In this document: positions 22,931 through 34,402 of the stretch, in pieces
Numbering within the stretch: position 1 is the stretch's first letter
Layout: every line of letters begins with the position of its first letter
Source: Amylostereum areolatum
Taxonomy: Eukaryota; Basidiomycota; Agaricomycetes; Russulales; Stereaceae
NCBI GenBank assembly: GCA_012932865.1
Contig: SAXG01000085.1
Coordinates: forward strand, 1 to 64,000
DNA length: 64,000 nt
Direction of reading: 5' to 3'
Program-made: the position numbers and the translations under genes
The notes under the pieces: generated by a model
The model's database searches: none
The model's input: only the letters and a program-made list of their open reading frames with translations
Told to the model about the DNA's origin: nothing

Positions 22931-25429
22931 TCATAGCCGCGCCACAGCAGGAAGCTCTAGGGAATGAGAGTATAGGCACACAGCTTTCATATCTTCAAGG
23001 GCAGTCCAAATGGCAGATTGGAAGACCGAAGTGGATGTTTCGGAACACGAGTGTTTTGACTCGACACCGAACTTGAGGACATCGGGGCCGCACAGATCTA
23101 TGACAGAAAATGTTAGTTTTGTCGGGCAGCATGGCTTGGTTGGGGCGTACAGTTAATCCCGTAGCCGTCATGGTAAGGTGAGCCGAAGCTACAGCACATA
23201 CAATGAGCAAGAGGGGTAGTAGGCGGAGAGGACGACGCGAGCGTACCCGGTTCCGCGAAACAGATGGCCAGCGCTGAGACCGCTCGTACTGAGTTTCCAT
23301 GTCTGGCTCTCTTCGAAAATCTTGTCATCGAATAGTTTGCTCTCTTCGCCTTCGCGCATCATGAGTCGCAAGCCAAGGAGATGGCGATCAATACCCTTCC
23401 CCGTGGCCCCCTCACGCGAGAGCGCCGTATGTGTTTGAATAGCTCGGCGAAGAAGGCTATGTCGGGTAGACATCTGCACGACGCTGTGTAAGTCGACAGA
23501 CGAAACGAAGACTGAATTGATTCGTACGGGCTGGTGGGGATCTTCCATTGCGAGGACGAAGGCGCGGCTATCCGCTGTCAGCGTCCGAATGGTCTCGGTC
23601 CTTCCCCGATCGAACAAACGCGTTAGCACCGTCTCGTATGTCGCCGTGAACGTTCCCCGTGTCCTATGCCACGCCAGCTGAAGCGCCATTTGAACATATG
23701 CGTCTGGAGACTGTCGTGCTGAGGAAGCATAAGTTAAGGAGGATACAAAGAAGTGCCGAGGTCGACATACCGACGTTCTTGATCCAGTCCGACCCATACG
23801 CGTCAAACCAAAGCACACTGTCGTCCGAGTCCTCGATGATCAGTTCTCGCCCGGCTTTGGGCCTCTTCACATTCCCGTCGGATGCGGTCGTCCGTGACAA
23901 AATCGAGCCTTTCCCATCCGGAGCTGGCAAGAGGCCCGTCTCCCTTTGTAGCCTGTAAGAGCTGCTGAGGATCGTCGAACTCCTCGTTTGAGACATCCTC
24001 CACGATAGAGTACTCGGCTATAATGCTTGGGACCAATGCGTCACAAGGGGAGTGTTCGCCCATGGCGCCTGCTCTAGTGTTGGACTCGACGATGAGAGTG
24101 TAAGCCTTGTCGAACCAGCGGTTGCGGCCGTTGAGGGAGGAGCGGATGTTGTGAAGGTGAGAGTCGATTTCAGCTGGGGTGTCGATGGTGTGGAAGAGAG
24201 ACTGAGATTTCTTCGATGGGTCGGTCGGGCTGACGAGCGTGTGACTGTCCAGGCTGACCATGAGGATGGATTGTTGGATAGCTTCCAGCGTTCGTTCGTT
24301 AGTTGGGGAAAGAGTCTGGAGATGTCGGTAGTTCTTCGTAGATACGTGATGTTCATGAAAAGCCAAGTCTTCACAGGGAAAGTAGAGCTTACCTCTGCCC
24401 AACGGTCCCGATCATCCGAGGTCAGAATTCCAACAGGTGTTGCGTACTCTTTCTTGGATAACCGCATCGCCGCATCGTTACAAGCGTCGAGCAGTCGTCG
24501 CTCGAGGATCCGGGGGGAAGTCTGCCTTCCGTCCGTCTCGTACACGTCAATAGCATATACCCAGTCATGGACCATCAACGTGATTTTGCGCCCGTTCAGG
24601 GACGAGGAATCAGGCCGTGGGCTGAGTGCGTCGCAGAATGAAAGAGGAATGCGACATGTGTTGAACGTCATGGCGGCCGTGTCGCGAAACCACAAGCCTA
24701 GGGTGACTTGATGAGTGCAACAATAAGTAGATGAAACGGGAAAACCCGACCTGTTCGCGTAGTTTCCGGGTAAACCTCTTGTCTGAGTACTGTTAAGCGA
24801 ATTGGGAGAGAGCATGCGAAACCAGAAGACGCACCGTGCGAGTTTGTCCTTGAACTCAATCGTACGGTGAACAAGCCATGCCGCCCTTCTGACCTGCGGG
24901 AGTGTGATACCAGCAAGGTCCGGGACGTCCCATAGATTCAGGACAGATATTGGGAAGCTCTTGTCGTTGCATAGGGCCAACCACCAGTTGGTGTTGATGA
25001 GCAAGGGTGAACGCCATTCATGGTAAGCTTTCTTGAGCCAAAAGTTGTCGTCGAGCCAATTGCGTGGAGACGCTTTGTCCAGCTCTGTAGACGATTAAGA
25101 ATTGACTCAAGGTGCAGTCAGTCTGGGAACGACGTACCTATGAGACGCTCCTGACATCGTGCACCGAGGCCTGCGGCAAATTCGTCTGCCCATCTCCTTC
25201 TCTCCTCTAGTGCGCCGTGAAGACTCGGCCCTCCTCGGGCCTCGTGCTCAGAGAGGACAGGTTCCAGGGACTTCAAGTACTTTTGTAGTGTCTTCTGTAA
25301 GTCTGGGACAGGTAGGCGAGGGAGAGCGAGAGGTCGAGCTGCAGCCTGAGAGAGATTTCGGCGGACGGAGGACATGGTAGATGCTTGCGAGCGCTGAACC
25401 GGGCGCGTTAAGGAAGAAAAAGGAGTCAT
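22931..25429 (-). CDS. CAT2: Carnitine O-acetyltransferase (CAT2-like)
   Basis: A member of the choline/carnitine acyltransferase family, which moves acetyl units between CoA and carnitine in peroxisomes and mitochondria. The N-terminal part reads LALPRLPVPDLQKTLQKYL, then KASPRNWLDDNFWLKKAYHE and WWLALCNDKSFPISVL. The active-site block is GAMGEHSPCDALVPSIIAEY, containing the catalytic His. Further signatures are SDDSVLWFDAYGSDWIKNVG, SPDAYVQMALQLAWHRTRGT, STRHSLLRRAIQTHTALSRE, GIDRHLLGLR, GYGINYLCGPDVLKFGVESK. The protein ends AVARL, a peroxisomal PTS1-like tripeptide (ARL). Two in-frame starts exist: 25429 adds an N-terminal stretch before the second Met at 25375, which begins MSSVRRNLSQAAARPLALPR. 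About eight introns splice in frame; one frame break near 23851 (a GG/GGG run) is probably an error. Divergent from RMI1 and convergent with the helicase. Confidence 0.92.
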
Positions 25430-25634
25430 GTCGCGTTCTTTTGAATCATGGTGAAGAATCGGGTCAACCAGGACGCTCGAGTGCGGAGGTGTCGGACTCG
25501 TTCAAAGCTTCGCCAGTCACTGACACAACTGGCGCCGGCGGGTATCCGGCGGAAAGATCACGTGCACTCCTTTCCATATTCGACGCGACGCGACGCGCTC
25601 CGTCTTTCCTTCTCACCTTCATGACCAAACTACT

Positions 25635-27331
25635 ATGGCTCCTCCTCGGCAGCTGGTGCAATGGCTCGAGCGCACGTACCCAAGACCAAAAATTGATCCG
25701 GTAAGCTCACTCGGACAGCTCAGTCCAAACCCCATCGCCCAACGTCCGTGTCATTGTCGCAGGAGTGGCTCAACGACTGCTACGACTGGGTGATCACCGA
25801 GCACCACCTCGATCCCGCGAAAGACATGCCCAAAATCATCGAATACGTCAACGTTCCAGCTCCTCTCGTCTAACCTCGCCGACTCCATGATTCCCGGCAC
25901 CGGCATCCCCGCCACTGTCGCAGGGATGGAGAGAGGCCACCTATCAGGCCCGCCCGTACTTGTGCAAATTACCACCTTGACAGACATTCGGCCACAGCGC
26001 GTTCAGCCTGATGAACACGCGGCAGACGCGGATTGACAAAGAAGACCTTGCGGGCCTCGCAGAGGACGACGGGGGTGAGGACGACGGGCCGATCCCACGC
26101 TATCCGAGGTCGATGCTGAGGTTCACTCTGAGCGACGGGTCGACGACCCTCCCCGCTGTTGAGCTTGGAAAGGCTGCCCCAGCTTGAGCTTGGGGAGACG
26201 CCACTCGGGTTCAAGGTATGCGCGCTCTTCCCTTCACTTTCCTGAAACGACTTATCGACCTCCGCACGCAGATACAACTGCGAAACCCTCTGATCAGGAA
26301 AGGCATAGCATTTCTCGACCCGACGAACGCAGCCTTGAAAGGTTATACGGCGGATGAACTCGATGAAGCCCGCGATGCCGACTTCGTTCGGAGCCTTCAC
26401 CTTCGTATGCAGTAAGTGTCATTTAATCGTCTTGAACCTCTTCACTTATCAGTCCTATGCAGCCCGGATGCCACGTTTTCTGACGAGGAAGATGCAAATG
26501 AGCGTGACGAACCAGCGCCGGAACCGGCTGTACGAGCGCCTGCGTCTCGAGGACCGCCGCAGCCTCCACCTGTGGCACAAGCCCGCCTTCCCGCACCGCC
26601 AGCGCCGGCACCACGCCCTCCTTCTCCCGTGGCAGGTCCTTCAAGCGCCGCCATCACGCCTGGCCCCGCACAGCGTACCTCAGCTAAACCACCTTCATCC
26701 GTACCCAAGCCGCCTTCGACCGTGGCGAAACCTCCCTCTACCGCGACGAAACCGTCAACAACAACCAAACCTCTTTCAACCACGCCCAAACCCACCACAT
26801 CTCATTATTTCTCTACGTCGGCCACCAACGCGACCAAACCGGCCTCCAGCACCCAGCCCCTCCTTTCCCTCCCTGCAACGCGTACGACGGCCGCGTTCAT
26901 TGACATGGACAACCCCATGGACGACGACCCGATGGCGGACGGTTTCCCTCCCGCGCACGAGGCGAGCTCGGACTACGACTTCGGGGACGACAACGATCTG
27001 AACCCATCCTTTTTCCAAGAGATGGACGAGTTCGAGCGGCGGGCGAGCGGAAGCGCGCCGGCCAGTCAAGTGCAGAACAGCATCAGCACGCCCGGTGCGT
27101 CGGGGAGCGGGGGCAATAGGGCGGCACAAACGGGGAGGTCCACGCAGAGGCAGAGGCAGACTCAGACTCAGACGCAAAGCGCAAGCGCGGGCACGGATGG
27201 TGGTGGACGCGAACGATGTGATCGAGATTGACGACGACAGCGACGAGGCTGAAAAGGAGAACGCGCCTGTCCCACAGCAGCGGTGGGGCGCGGCCGACGA
27301 CGACGGCGTGATCGTGATCGACTCCGACTGA
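25635..27331 (+). CDS. RMI1: RecQ-mediated genome instability protein RMI1
   Basis: RMI1 is the OB-fold partner of the RecQ helicase-Top3 complex that dissolves recombination intermediates. It starts MAPPRQLVQWLERTYPRPKI and continues EWLNDCYDWVITEHHLDPAK. The OB-fold region includes DIGHSAFSLMNTRQTRIDKE, LAEDDGGEDDGPIPRYPRSM, LRFTLSDGSTTLPAVE, LPQLELGETPLGFK and IQLRNPLIRKGIAFLDPTNA. A long Pro/Ser/Thr-rich tail follows, with SSDYDFGDDNDLNPSFFQEM and a terminal acidic stretch DVIEIDDDSDEAEKEN. Extra bases near 25856, 25988 and 26167 break the frame in conserved parts, and one more break lies near 27200 before the last 45 codons; all are compatible with insertion errors. Shares a roughly 200-base divergent promoter with CAT2. 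Confidence 0.85.
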
Positions 27332-27584
27332 TAGTTATAGTCAGTACTTACCATCAGTGAACGTTTCTGCATCTTGCGCTGTATTTTGCTATCTTTGTAC
27401 CATCTTGCTTGCTTTCGCACCATTTCGAATTGGATGTTTCGATCTATACGCAGTTGCAGAGCGACATGTATATATGTACAGGCAGAACGGAGCGGGTGGA
27501 CACAGCGATGATAAACGATAACGGGGAACAAGAAAGATGAAACTGGACGGTTGGCGCTGAACGTGAACTCCGGAGGGCTTGCGC

Positions 27585-28768
27585 TCATCCGAGGACCGCG
27601 ACCTTGGTCTTTTTCTTCTTCTTGGACGAAGTATTGGCGAAGCTTCTCCAGCTGTCGACGCGCTGTTCGCGGTTCGCTATCCGTGTGTCCGTGTTAGTTG
27701 TTGAAGAAGCAAGAGCGATAAAATAAAAAGAAACGCACCCTCCCAATTCGCGTCCTCCTCCGCCTTGCGTTTCCGCGCGGTGACCTCCTCCTCCTTCTTC
27801 CTCGCCTCGAACCCTTCATTCGCCATGTTCATCTTGATCGCTCTGCCGCCCCCGTCAGCCTCTCAAACCAAGCTCCCCGGGTCGAAGGGCGAAAAGCGAA
27901 AGAAACACGCACTTGCGCCTTCGGACTTCTTCTTCGATGAGCACCTCCCTCGCCTTCGCCCGCAGCTGCTCTTTGAACGGCGGCTTCAGCTCGGCCACCT
28001 TCGGGTGGTCCAAGGGTGTCGTGGTCGGCAGGCCGAGCTCGCGCAGGATGAGATTGCGGGCTTGGTTGATCCCGGCATCGAGCTCCTCGCGCTTCGCCGG
28101 GTCGCTGAGCTCCGACTTCCGCCTACACCGCACCCGCCGTATGGCATGAGCACCGATAAGGGGGAGAAGAGGCGAGGAACGCACCTTCTTAAGGATATCG
28201 AACGCCTCTGGAGCACGCGGATGGGGGGTCTTGTCAGGATGGATAACTGCACACCGAGAAACGCACCAAAACGCCCCCCAAACGCGCCGCGGACGAACGA
28301 ACGGAGCGAAGCGAAAGCGAAAACAAGACAGAAGAAGGCAAACAAGCAAGCAGGCAACGCATCAGCCGAAACGCGTTCTGGGAATAACACGGTTGTCGGG
28401 CGATCGAAGAGGAGGGAAGGGCTCACAGAGGGACAGCTGTCTGTACTTCTTCTTGACGTCTTCCGGGCGCGCGGTCGCGTCGAGGTCGAGGATGTCGTAC
28501 GGGCTGTGCGATCGCCGTTCGGGGGAAGGTCAGTTGGAGGTGGAGATGTACGGGGCGCGGGGGGAAGTGTGGAAACGCACTTGAGCTTGAACGCGCCGAG
28601 GATGCGGTTCACCTCGAGCTCGCGCTGGAAGGCGGACGCCTCGCGGTTGAGCAGTCTCTCGAGCTCGGTATCCGATATGGCGGTCGGTGCCGGTGCCGGT
28701 GCGGGGGCCGACGTCGAGGAGCTAGAGGGTTTGACGGACGAGGAGGAGGGTGTCGGTGCTGTCGACAT
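27585..28768 (-). CDS. DNAJC8/Spf31-like J-protein associated with pre-mRNA splicing
   Basis: The protein starts MSTAPTPSSSSVKPSSSSTS and continues with DTELERLLNREASAFQRELE and VNRILGAFKL. The J-domain is split over two exons: SPYDILDLDATARPEDVKKK, YRQLSL, then VIHPDKTPHPRAPEAFDILK, with the HPD motif intact. The downstream family region reads ELSDPAKREELDAGINQARN, then PKVAELKPPFKEQLRAKARE and EVLIEEEVRRRK. The C-terminus is NREQRVDSWRSFANTSSKKK ending KVAVLG. The arrangement (J-domain in the middle, charged helical C-terminus with a WRSF-type ending) matches human DNAJC8 and fission yeast Spf31. About five short introns are present. Its 3' end is convergent with RMI1. Confidence 0.88.
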
Positions 28769-29257
28769 GGCGTACGGTCTCGAAGCCTCGTTCGCGAAGG
28801 TGCCGGCGAGGTTTGTGGTCGAAGACGAGATATCCGATATCTGTCGCGTTATCTCGCATGCACGTGACACCTTTCCTAGCATTCAACTCCCACCGAAGAG
28901 CAAAAAAGTGTAGGTGTCACTGTGTGTGTGTGTGTGTATGTGGACTCTAATGCAGCTAGATCGGGTATAATGTATGTACATGAGAATAAGCTCCAGTGAG
29001 TGTGTGGAAGGGGCGGTGGCGGTATGGATATGCGAGCGCTGTCGTGGGGGGGCGTATATACAGCACTAAGGTACAGCAAACAAAAAAAGAGTATCCGAAA
29101 CAACAGACGCGCACGGGGGGTCAAAAATCAACGAGAGGAAGTGTGAGCTGAGCAGAAGCCGGAGAGACGGACAGAAGATAGATCAAGGGAAAGATCGTGG
29201 TCAGAGAGGGAAACGTGCCGCACGAGATGAGGCAGAGAGACGGGGAGAGAAGGGTGC
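28769..29257. other. Upstream region of the J-protein gene, no gene seen
   Basis: Lies between the J-protein start and the stop of the next minus-strand gene. It contains a (TG)n microsatellite and G-rich patches; no coding frame is recognised. Confidence 0.5.
28921..28936. repeat. (TG)8 microsatellite
   Basis: Eight perfect TG units upstream of the J-protein gene, followed by an interrupted TATGTG. Confidence 0.9.
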
Positions 29258-31330
29258 TTAGCGCGCCTCCTCCGGCGGCGCCTTGCTTTTCCATATTACG
29301 AACCCGCGCAGGGCGCGACAGACGCCCCAATGAGGGGACATGCACGGGGAGCCGTAGAGCGACGCCACGGAGCTCGAGGACGGGCTACCGTCCGCCAAGC
29401 GATCGCGCCAGATGCGCCAGTCAGGTAGCTCGCCCCGGGGCTCTTCCCACCCCAGCCGAGACTGCACAACATTCCGCATACCGATGCGCGAGGTCATATC
29501 CCTATCAAACCCCCGCCAACCCTCGTCAGCACCCCGGAGTTGCAAAAAAAAGCAAGAAATAAAGAACGAGACGCACGTCTCCCAATTGAACCAATCGTGC
29601 TCGAACGCCTCCCGCGTGCGGTCCCGCAAGCTGATGATCGGATGCTCCTTCACCGCGGACACGCTCGCGCTGTCCTTGAACGTCTGGACCGATTTGAGGT
29701 TGGGTTGGAGGAGCTCCTCGGGGGTGAAGAGCGCCTGGTACGCCTCCCAGAGCGCCTCCTTGCAGCAGCGCACGGTCTGCACCGCGCGCGCGAGGTGCAT
29801 CGGCGCGTCGGTCGGCACGACTCGGGAGGGTTCCTCCTTAGCCTCCTTTTCGAGGAACGCGCTGCTGAGGGTGTCTCGGATCGACTGGGGCCCGAGCGTC
29901 CCGAGCCGTGCGCCGTCGAGCTCGTTCATGTCGAAGTAACCTCTACAAGGGTGCTGCGGGTATTCGGTTTCGGTGGGTTCTGGCATGTGTATTTCGAGGG
30001 TGGGCAGCGCGCGGTAATCTTCGGCCATGGCGGAGAGGTAGAGGGGTAGGACGGAAGAAGGCTGCATGGGGATTTCCCGAGAGGAGAGCATCTCTTCCCA
30101 TGCGCTCGTGAGGCGTGAGTGGTCCAGGGGGTCGTCGTCTTCGTACTGCATGGCGAGGGGGGCAAGGTTCGTGGGGAACTGATACGAGTCATGACTGCTG
30201 AATTTGGTGGGGGTGCTGCCGGAGTGGGCGGTGAGGCCGCCGAAGGAGAGTGTGGAGGTGGATGTGGGTGTGTAAAGATCGAAAGTGGGGGAAAGCGGAG
30301 TGGCGGATTCTTGGGAAGGGATGGAGAGCTGGGAGAGCTGCGCTTCGGAGGTGGTGCCGCCCGGGAAGAAGAGGTCATCCTCGAGGATCTGCAGGGCTCG
30401 GTCAGGACCATGTGTGTGCGGTGCTTAAATGCGACGGGACACACCTCGGCCCAGGCCCCGGGCTTCATGACGCGAAGGATCTCCTAAGGAACGGCGCGAG
30501 AAAACTTTAAAAAACGGCCCAGAAGAGTGGGACGTGCGGACGAACCTCTAGAAGGGGTGGCCACTAATGAACGTTGCTATCAGCCCAAGACATCTAGAAA
30601 GAGTGGATACGATGAACGGACCTGACGTTCAGACAAGCCCATGGACACGTACGAGACGCGAACCATGTCGAAGAAAGCATCAGGAAAGGGTAGCCTGTCG
30701 GTGCTGCGAACGGGAAGGGGAACGGATCCGTCAGCGCCGGTGGACTGATGGGGCACGGCAGGGGTGACATAAATGCGAGGGGAGGGGAGAATTGAAGGGT
30801 CGAAATCTGTCGAAAGGGAAGATAAGGACGTACAGGCTCCATGAATCGAAGAAGACGCGGTCGGACAGGCCAATCAAGGGAAGGACGCGAGCTATGTTAG
30901 CGGAGGCACCGAAAGGATCGTGACCGTAAAATCGAGCGTGCTGCAAGAGTGGTGAGGATCGAGGTTGGGGGGAGAGCAGAGAGGGGACGCACCGGCCATT
31001 TGTGAGCGGCATTCACGGTCCATAAGCCCAATCCGCATCCTATGGTAAGCACCGTGGGCGGCGGTTTGTCGAAGTGAACCAAGGTGAGGCCTCCGGCTAT
31101 CCTCGTCATGAACTGAACGTCCCAGAAAGAGCTGGAGAGAGAGAGATAGTGAAGGGGAAGAAAGAGAGATAGGAGAAGGGTACGAACAGGTCGGCCATGT
31201 CATTGCTGTACTCGAAAGGAGGTTTGAAGGGACCGCCGCGGGGGAGTTTACGTGGTGGACGAACGGGGAGGCCGGCGGGAGACTTGTCCGGCTCTGAGAG
31301 AAGAGAAGAGGTCTCTCTGCGGATGGTCAT
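29258..31330 (-). CDS. SAM-dependent methyltransferase, fungal
   Basis: The N-terminus is MTIRRETSSLLSEPDKSPAG with GGPFKPPFEYSNDMADLF. The SAM-binding core is split over exons: FWDVQFMTRIAGGLTLVHFD, then motif I TVLTIGCGLGLWTVNAAHKW, HARFYGHDPFGASANIARVL, motif III-like LPFPDAFFDMVRVSYVSMGL and the segment EILRVMKPGAWAEILEDDLF. A disordered linker rich in Ser/Thr/Pro follows. A long helical C-terminal domain runs LTSAWEEMLSSREIPMQPSS, EALWEAYQALFTPEELLQPN, and ends VIWKSKAPPEEAR. The class I Rossmann methyltransferase with such a long C-terminal extension is common in basidiomycetes, but its substrate is unknown. The first Met in good context (31330) is chosen; an upstream in-frame extension exists. 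The exon 1/2 junction near 31125-31190 does not splice perfectly in frame, which may be another indel. Confidence 0.78.
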
Positions 31331-31773
31331 GGTGGAAAGAGAAGGAAAAGGAAGGACGAACAAGTTGGAGTAGAGAGCGGGGATGGCAAGGGGCATCGGG
31401 TCGCCGACTGAGACTGAGACCGCCGTCACCGGTCGCACTCGTTGGCCGCTGGGAAAGCAAGCGGGGACCAACAAGCTCTTGAGTTTGGCGATCAAAAAGA
31501 AGGAGGATAGGCGAGAGAAGATCGAAGAGGTCCCACTCACTGACTGCCCTTCCGCCTTCCGCCCTCTGACTCTCCCTCTCCCTCAAATTCTCCCGTAAAT
31601 CAGAAAAAATTTGATCCATCTTCCGATCGTGCTCACTTGTTCACTTGTTCACTTGTCTCCTTCTCCCCATCGGCCCTCTCCGGCCCCGCTCCGGCCGCCG
31701 GCCTCCCGGCTCCCCGATCTCCCCCTCTCCCCGTCCCCGACTCCGAGGGCCCGAACCACCACCAGCAACGACC
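31331..31773. promoter_or_regulatory. Divergent promoter of the methyltransferase and NDUFB8 genes
   Basis: No gene recognised. It includes three tandem copies of the octamer TCACTTGT at about 31632-31656, then CT-rich leader sequence before the NDUFB8 start. Confidence 0.5.
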
Positions 31774-32470
31774 ATGAACGTCGCCCAGCGCGCTGCCGCT
31801 CGCGTCGTCCGCGCCTCTCCCTTGCGCACCTACGCCACCCCCGCCGTCCTCGCTAAGAAGGACGTAGACCCTCAACTCAACGGTTATCCTCAACTCCCCG
31901 ATGTCTCCCGCCAGACCCTTCCCCCCAAGGGGCTGGTGGGACATGCAGATGAGGCGCAACATCGGAGACACCGTCCGTCCTCCCCCCCGCCTATACCCCT
32001 TCTCCCCTTCTCACTCCTCTTGACAGCTGCACGAACGCGAGGAACTCTACTCGATGTGGGGTCCCGATATCGCCCACGTCCACCCCAACACCGCCCTCTA
32101 CCAGTTCACCCTCGCCTTCACAGGCCTCGCCGCTTTCGGCCTCCTCTGCAACTACGCCCTCGTCCCAGAACGTCCCGCCGTGCCCCGGGAGTACCCCTTC
32201 GACGGCCTCGTGAAGGAGCTCGGAGGCTTGGAGGAGAACAAGGTACGTTCCCTCCCCGTTTCTCCGTCACGCAATCCCTCATCCGCATCCCACAACTCCG
32301 CAGCAAAACGTGGAGAGTCTGGACGAGGACTGAGAATCGGCCACCACGTACCTTCTTTGCACCCGTCCAACAACCCATCTCTCTTTTTGCGTACTTACCC
32401 CGGTCGATCGTAATGAAAGGTCCCCGCCCGTCGCGTGCGCTGGTCGTTTGATGAAAACCGTAGGGTGTGA
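31774..32470 (+). CDS. NDUFB8: Complex I accessory subunit NDUFB8 homologue
   Basis: Subunit of the membrane arm of mitochondrial NADH:ubiquinone oxidoreductase. A mitochondrial presequence opens the protein (NVAQRAAARVVRASPLRTYA), followed by the family motif DPQLNGYPQLPDVSRQTLPP and WWDMQMRRNIGDT. The next exon reads LHEREELYSMWGPDIAHVHP and carries one transmembrane helix (ALYQFTLAFTGLAAFGLLCN), then EYPFDGLVKELGGLEENK. A short last exon ends VRWSFDENRRV. Introns lie at about 31973-32028 and 32243-32418. A four-G run near 31929-31932 has one base too many to keep PPKG-WWDMQ in frame; I treat it as an error. Stop at 32468. Confidence 0.88.
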
Positions 32471-33356
32471 ACGTCTTCCCTGCGCGCCTGCCAGTCGCCC
32501 GCTCGATCATCCTCAATTGCATCCGTTTATCTGTGTCTCACCCTCCCGCCTATCATAGTGCAAGGCCCAACCTCCGGCTGTCGCGTGGGTCAGGGTCAGG
32601 GTGTCCGTTGAATGCACGCGGAAATCTTCATCAAACTTAAACCTACCTCAGGTCAAGGCCGGGCGCTGGGCGCCCGCGGACACCCTACGGGGCATCCTTT
32701 AATACAAAGAGAGACGCGGTGGAGCGCTGCGTCACGTCACGACACAAACCGCGAGACAAGTGAGCTTTCTGATTGGTTGTGGGACAACAGCCACGTCATC
32801 GTAACGCGACACGTGACAGGTCGCGTTGACAAATGCACGTGGCTGCTTGCGTCATCCTAGGCTTGCGCGTCGGCCGGGTCGCCGCGTCGCTCTTCGTCTT
32901 GACCTCCACCACGTACTTGGCCACCGTCATACCTTCCCACTCTCTATGGCACCTCTACGCACCGCCGTTAGCGTCAAAGTAGCCTCCATGGCACAGCCCT
33001 ACTTATACCTTTTACTTTGTATATCAGAAAACAAATTCAAATCAATTTTCCTCCAAAGCAATGTTTGTGCAGCAACACGGACGTGTTTTGTCGCTTCGGT
33101 CACGATGACCGCGTCGCTCCCACCCCCCCTGATTGGATTTATTTATATATCTAGAGATTTTTCGGGAAATTTCCTCGGTGCTCGGATGAGGCGTGGTGGT
33201 CCCGAGCTCGAGTGATGTACGACACGACACGACCCGACACGACACAGTACAGCACACCCTGTCATCTGCATCCAGTGCATCTCGGTGCATTCATCTGGAT
33301 CATGTGCGCATTTTCTTTCTCTCTTGCGAGACGAACTGACATGTACTATTTGTGCA
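32471..33356. other. Gene-poor stretch
   Basis: No recognisable gene. It contains an ACGAC/ACGAA-like short tandem region near 33218-33250 and AT-rich sequence near 33000-33170. Confidence 0.5.
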
Positions 33357-34081
33357 GAAGAATCTATGCGAGTTGGGGGTGACATTGGCTGGCCATTGGG
33401 ATGGTGCACCGAGCAGGAACGCAGGTCCACTGATTCCGTCCAAGATGCAGCCCCCAGAAACAGTGCCCATTCAACCTCCTCGCAAGCGAACGAGAACACG
33501 GCCGTCCAGGTATGACTGACCTTAACAAACTGATCAATGTCCTTGCTTACTATATTGTTGTCTACAGCTTTCCTCGGCTGACGCCATTGGCCACCGCCGG
33601 TCTTGAGTGCGAGCACAACGACATCCTCAGGATCCTGAAGGTCCGCAACAGCATTGTATTGTGTCGTCCACGTCCGAATCAACGACAGGCGACACGATAA
33701 TGCAAGAACCCAACCAACCAGCAAGCCTCGAACGGAGCTTTCATAGATGGTACGTGCATACAGTATCAATCAATGTGATAGTAAAGGCTTTACTGATCCT
33801 TTTGTTATCCATATCACAGGTGATATGTCCTCATCGACATTGCATATTCGCAGGCCTACTCGGCCCTCAGCGACTTGCTTCCTACGCCCCCAAGGACTCC
33901 AGCTCTGAACCCTCAAGGAACAGAACAACCCACTCTGCTATCGAAATGGCAGATTGCCAAGAGAGCCCGACACGAGCGAGAGCATTTGGGACCGTCACAA
34001 ACCCCTCTAGGCATCCCGGCTACAGTTTTCCTACTATCGGACTGCGAGTTGAATCTTCTACACTTCATGCTTAGTACTTAG
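33357..34081 (+). CDS. Possible spliced gene of unknown function
   Basis: An open frame LAGHWDGAPSRNAGPLIPSK, with a basic patch QPPRKRTRTRPSR, ends at a plausible donor (33510). After a possible 57-base intron, FPRLTPLATAGLECEHNDIL follows. Further downstream AYSALSDLLPTPPRTPALNP and LLSKWQIAKRARHEREHL run to a stop at 34081. The pieces look like a short nuclear protein with basic and Pro-rich segments, but the middle joins do not splice cleanly, no start is clear, and a minus-strand frame overlaps. I do not recognise a family. It may be a relic or chance open frames. Confidence 0.3.
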
Positions 34082-34402
34082 TTATGCTTATTTGTTGCTT
34101 ATTTGAATACAATCACCACAGCCTTGCTACTTGAATGAGTGCAATGCATGGGTCTATGCTAGTACTGTACATGTCCAAGTCGTCCTTGTATGCGTGCAAC
34201 TCACAGAATGATCCGCCAGCGAGCTTCTCAGGGCAATAAACGCCACGGCATCCATGTAAGTACATACATACCTACAACGGACTTTGTTTGGCCAAAGCCG
34301 CGGCAGGTTAGAGTCGCAAGGCATGAGAGAACCGCATTAGTTATCATTATCAACATCTAAACTATGGGATTATACAAGTCAGCTCTACACCGGTACACGC
34401 CC

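Noticed and set aside
27765..28913. 382-codon plus-strand open frame
   Set aside because: Antisense to the DNAJC8-like gene, whose spliced protein is well supported.
32585..32600. GTCAGGGTCAGGGTG resembling a telomere repeat
   Set aside because: Only two to three imperfect units, not a TTAGGG array.
33143..33769. 208-codon minus-strand frame as a gene
   Set aside because: No motif, signal or conserved pattern; overlaps the equally weak plus-strand candidate.
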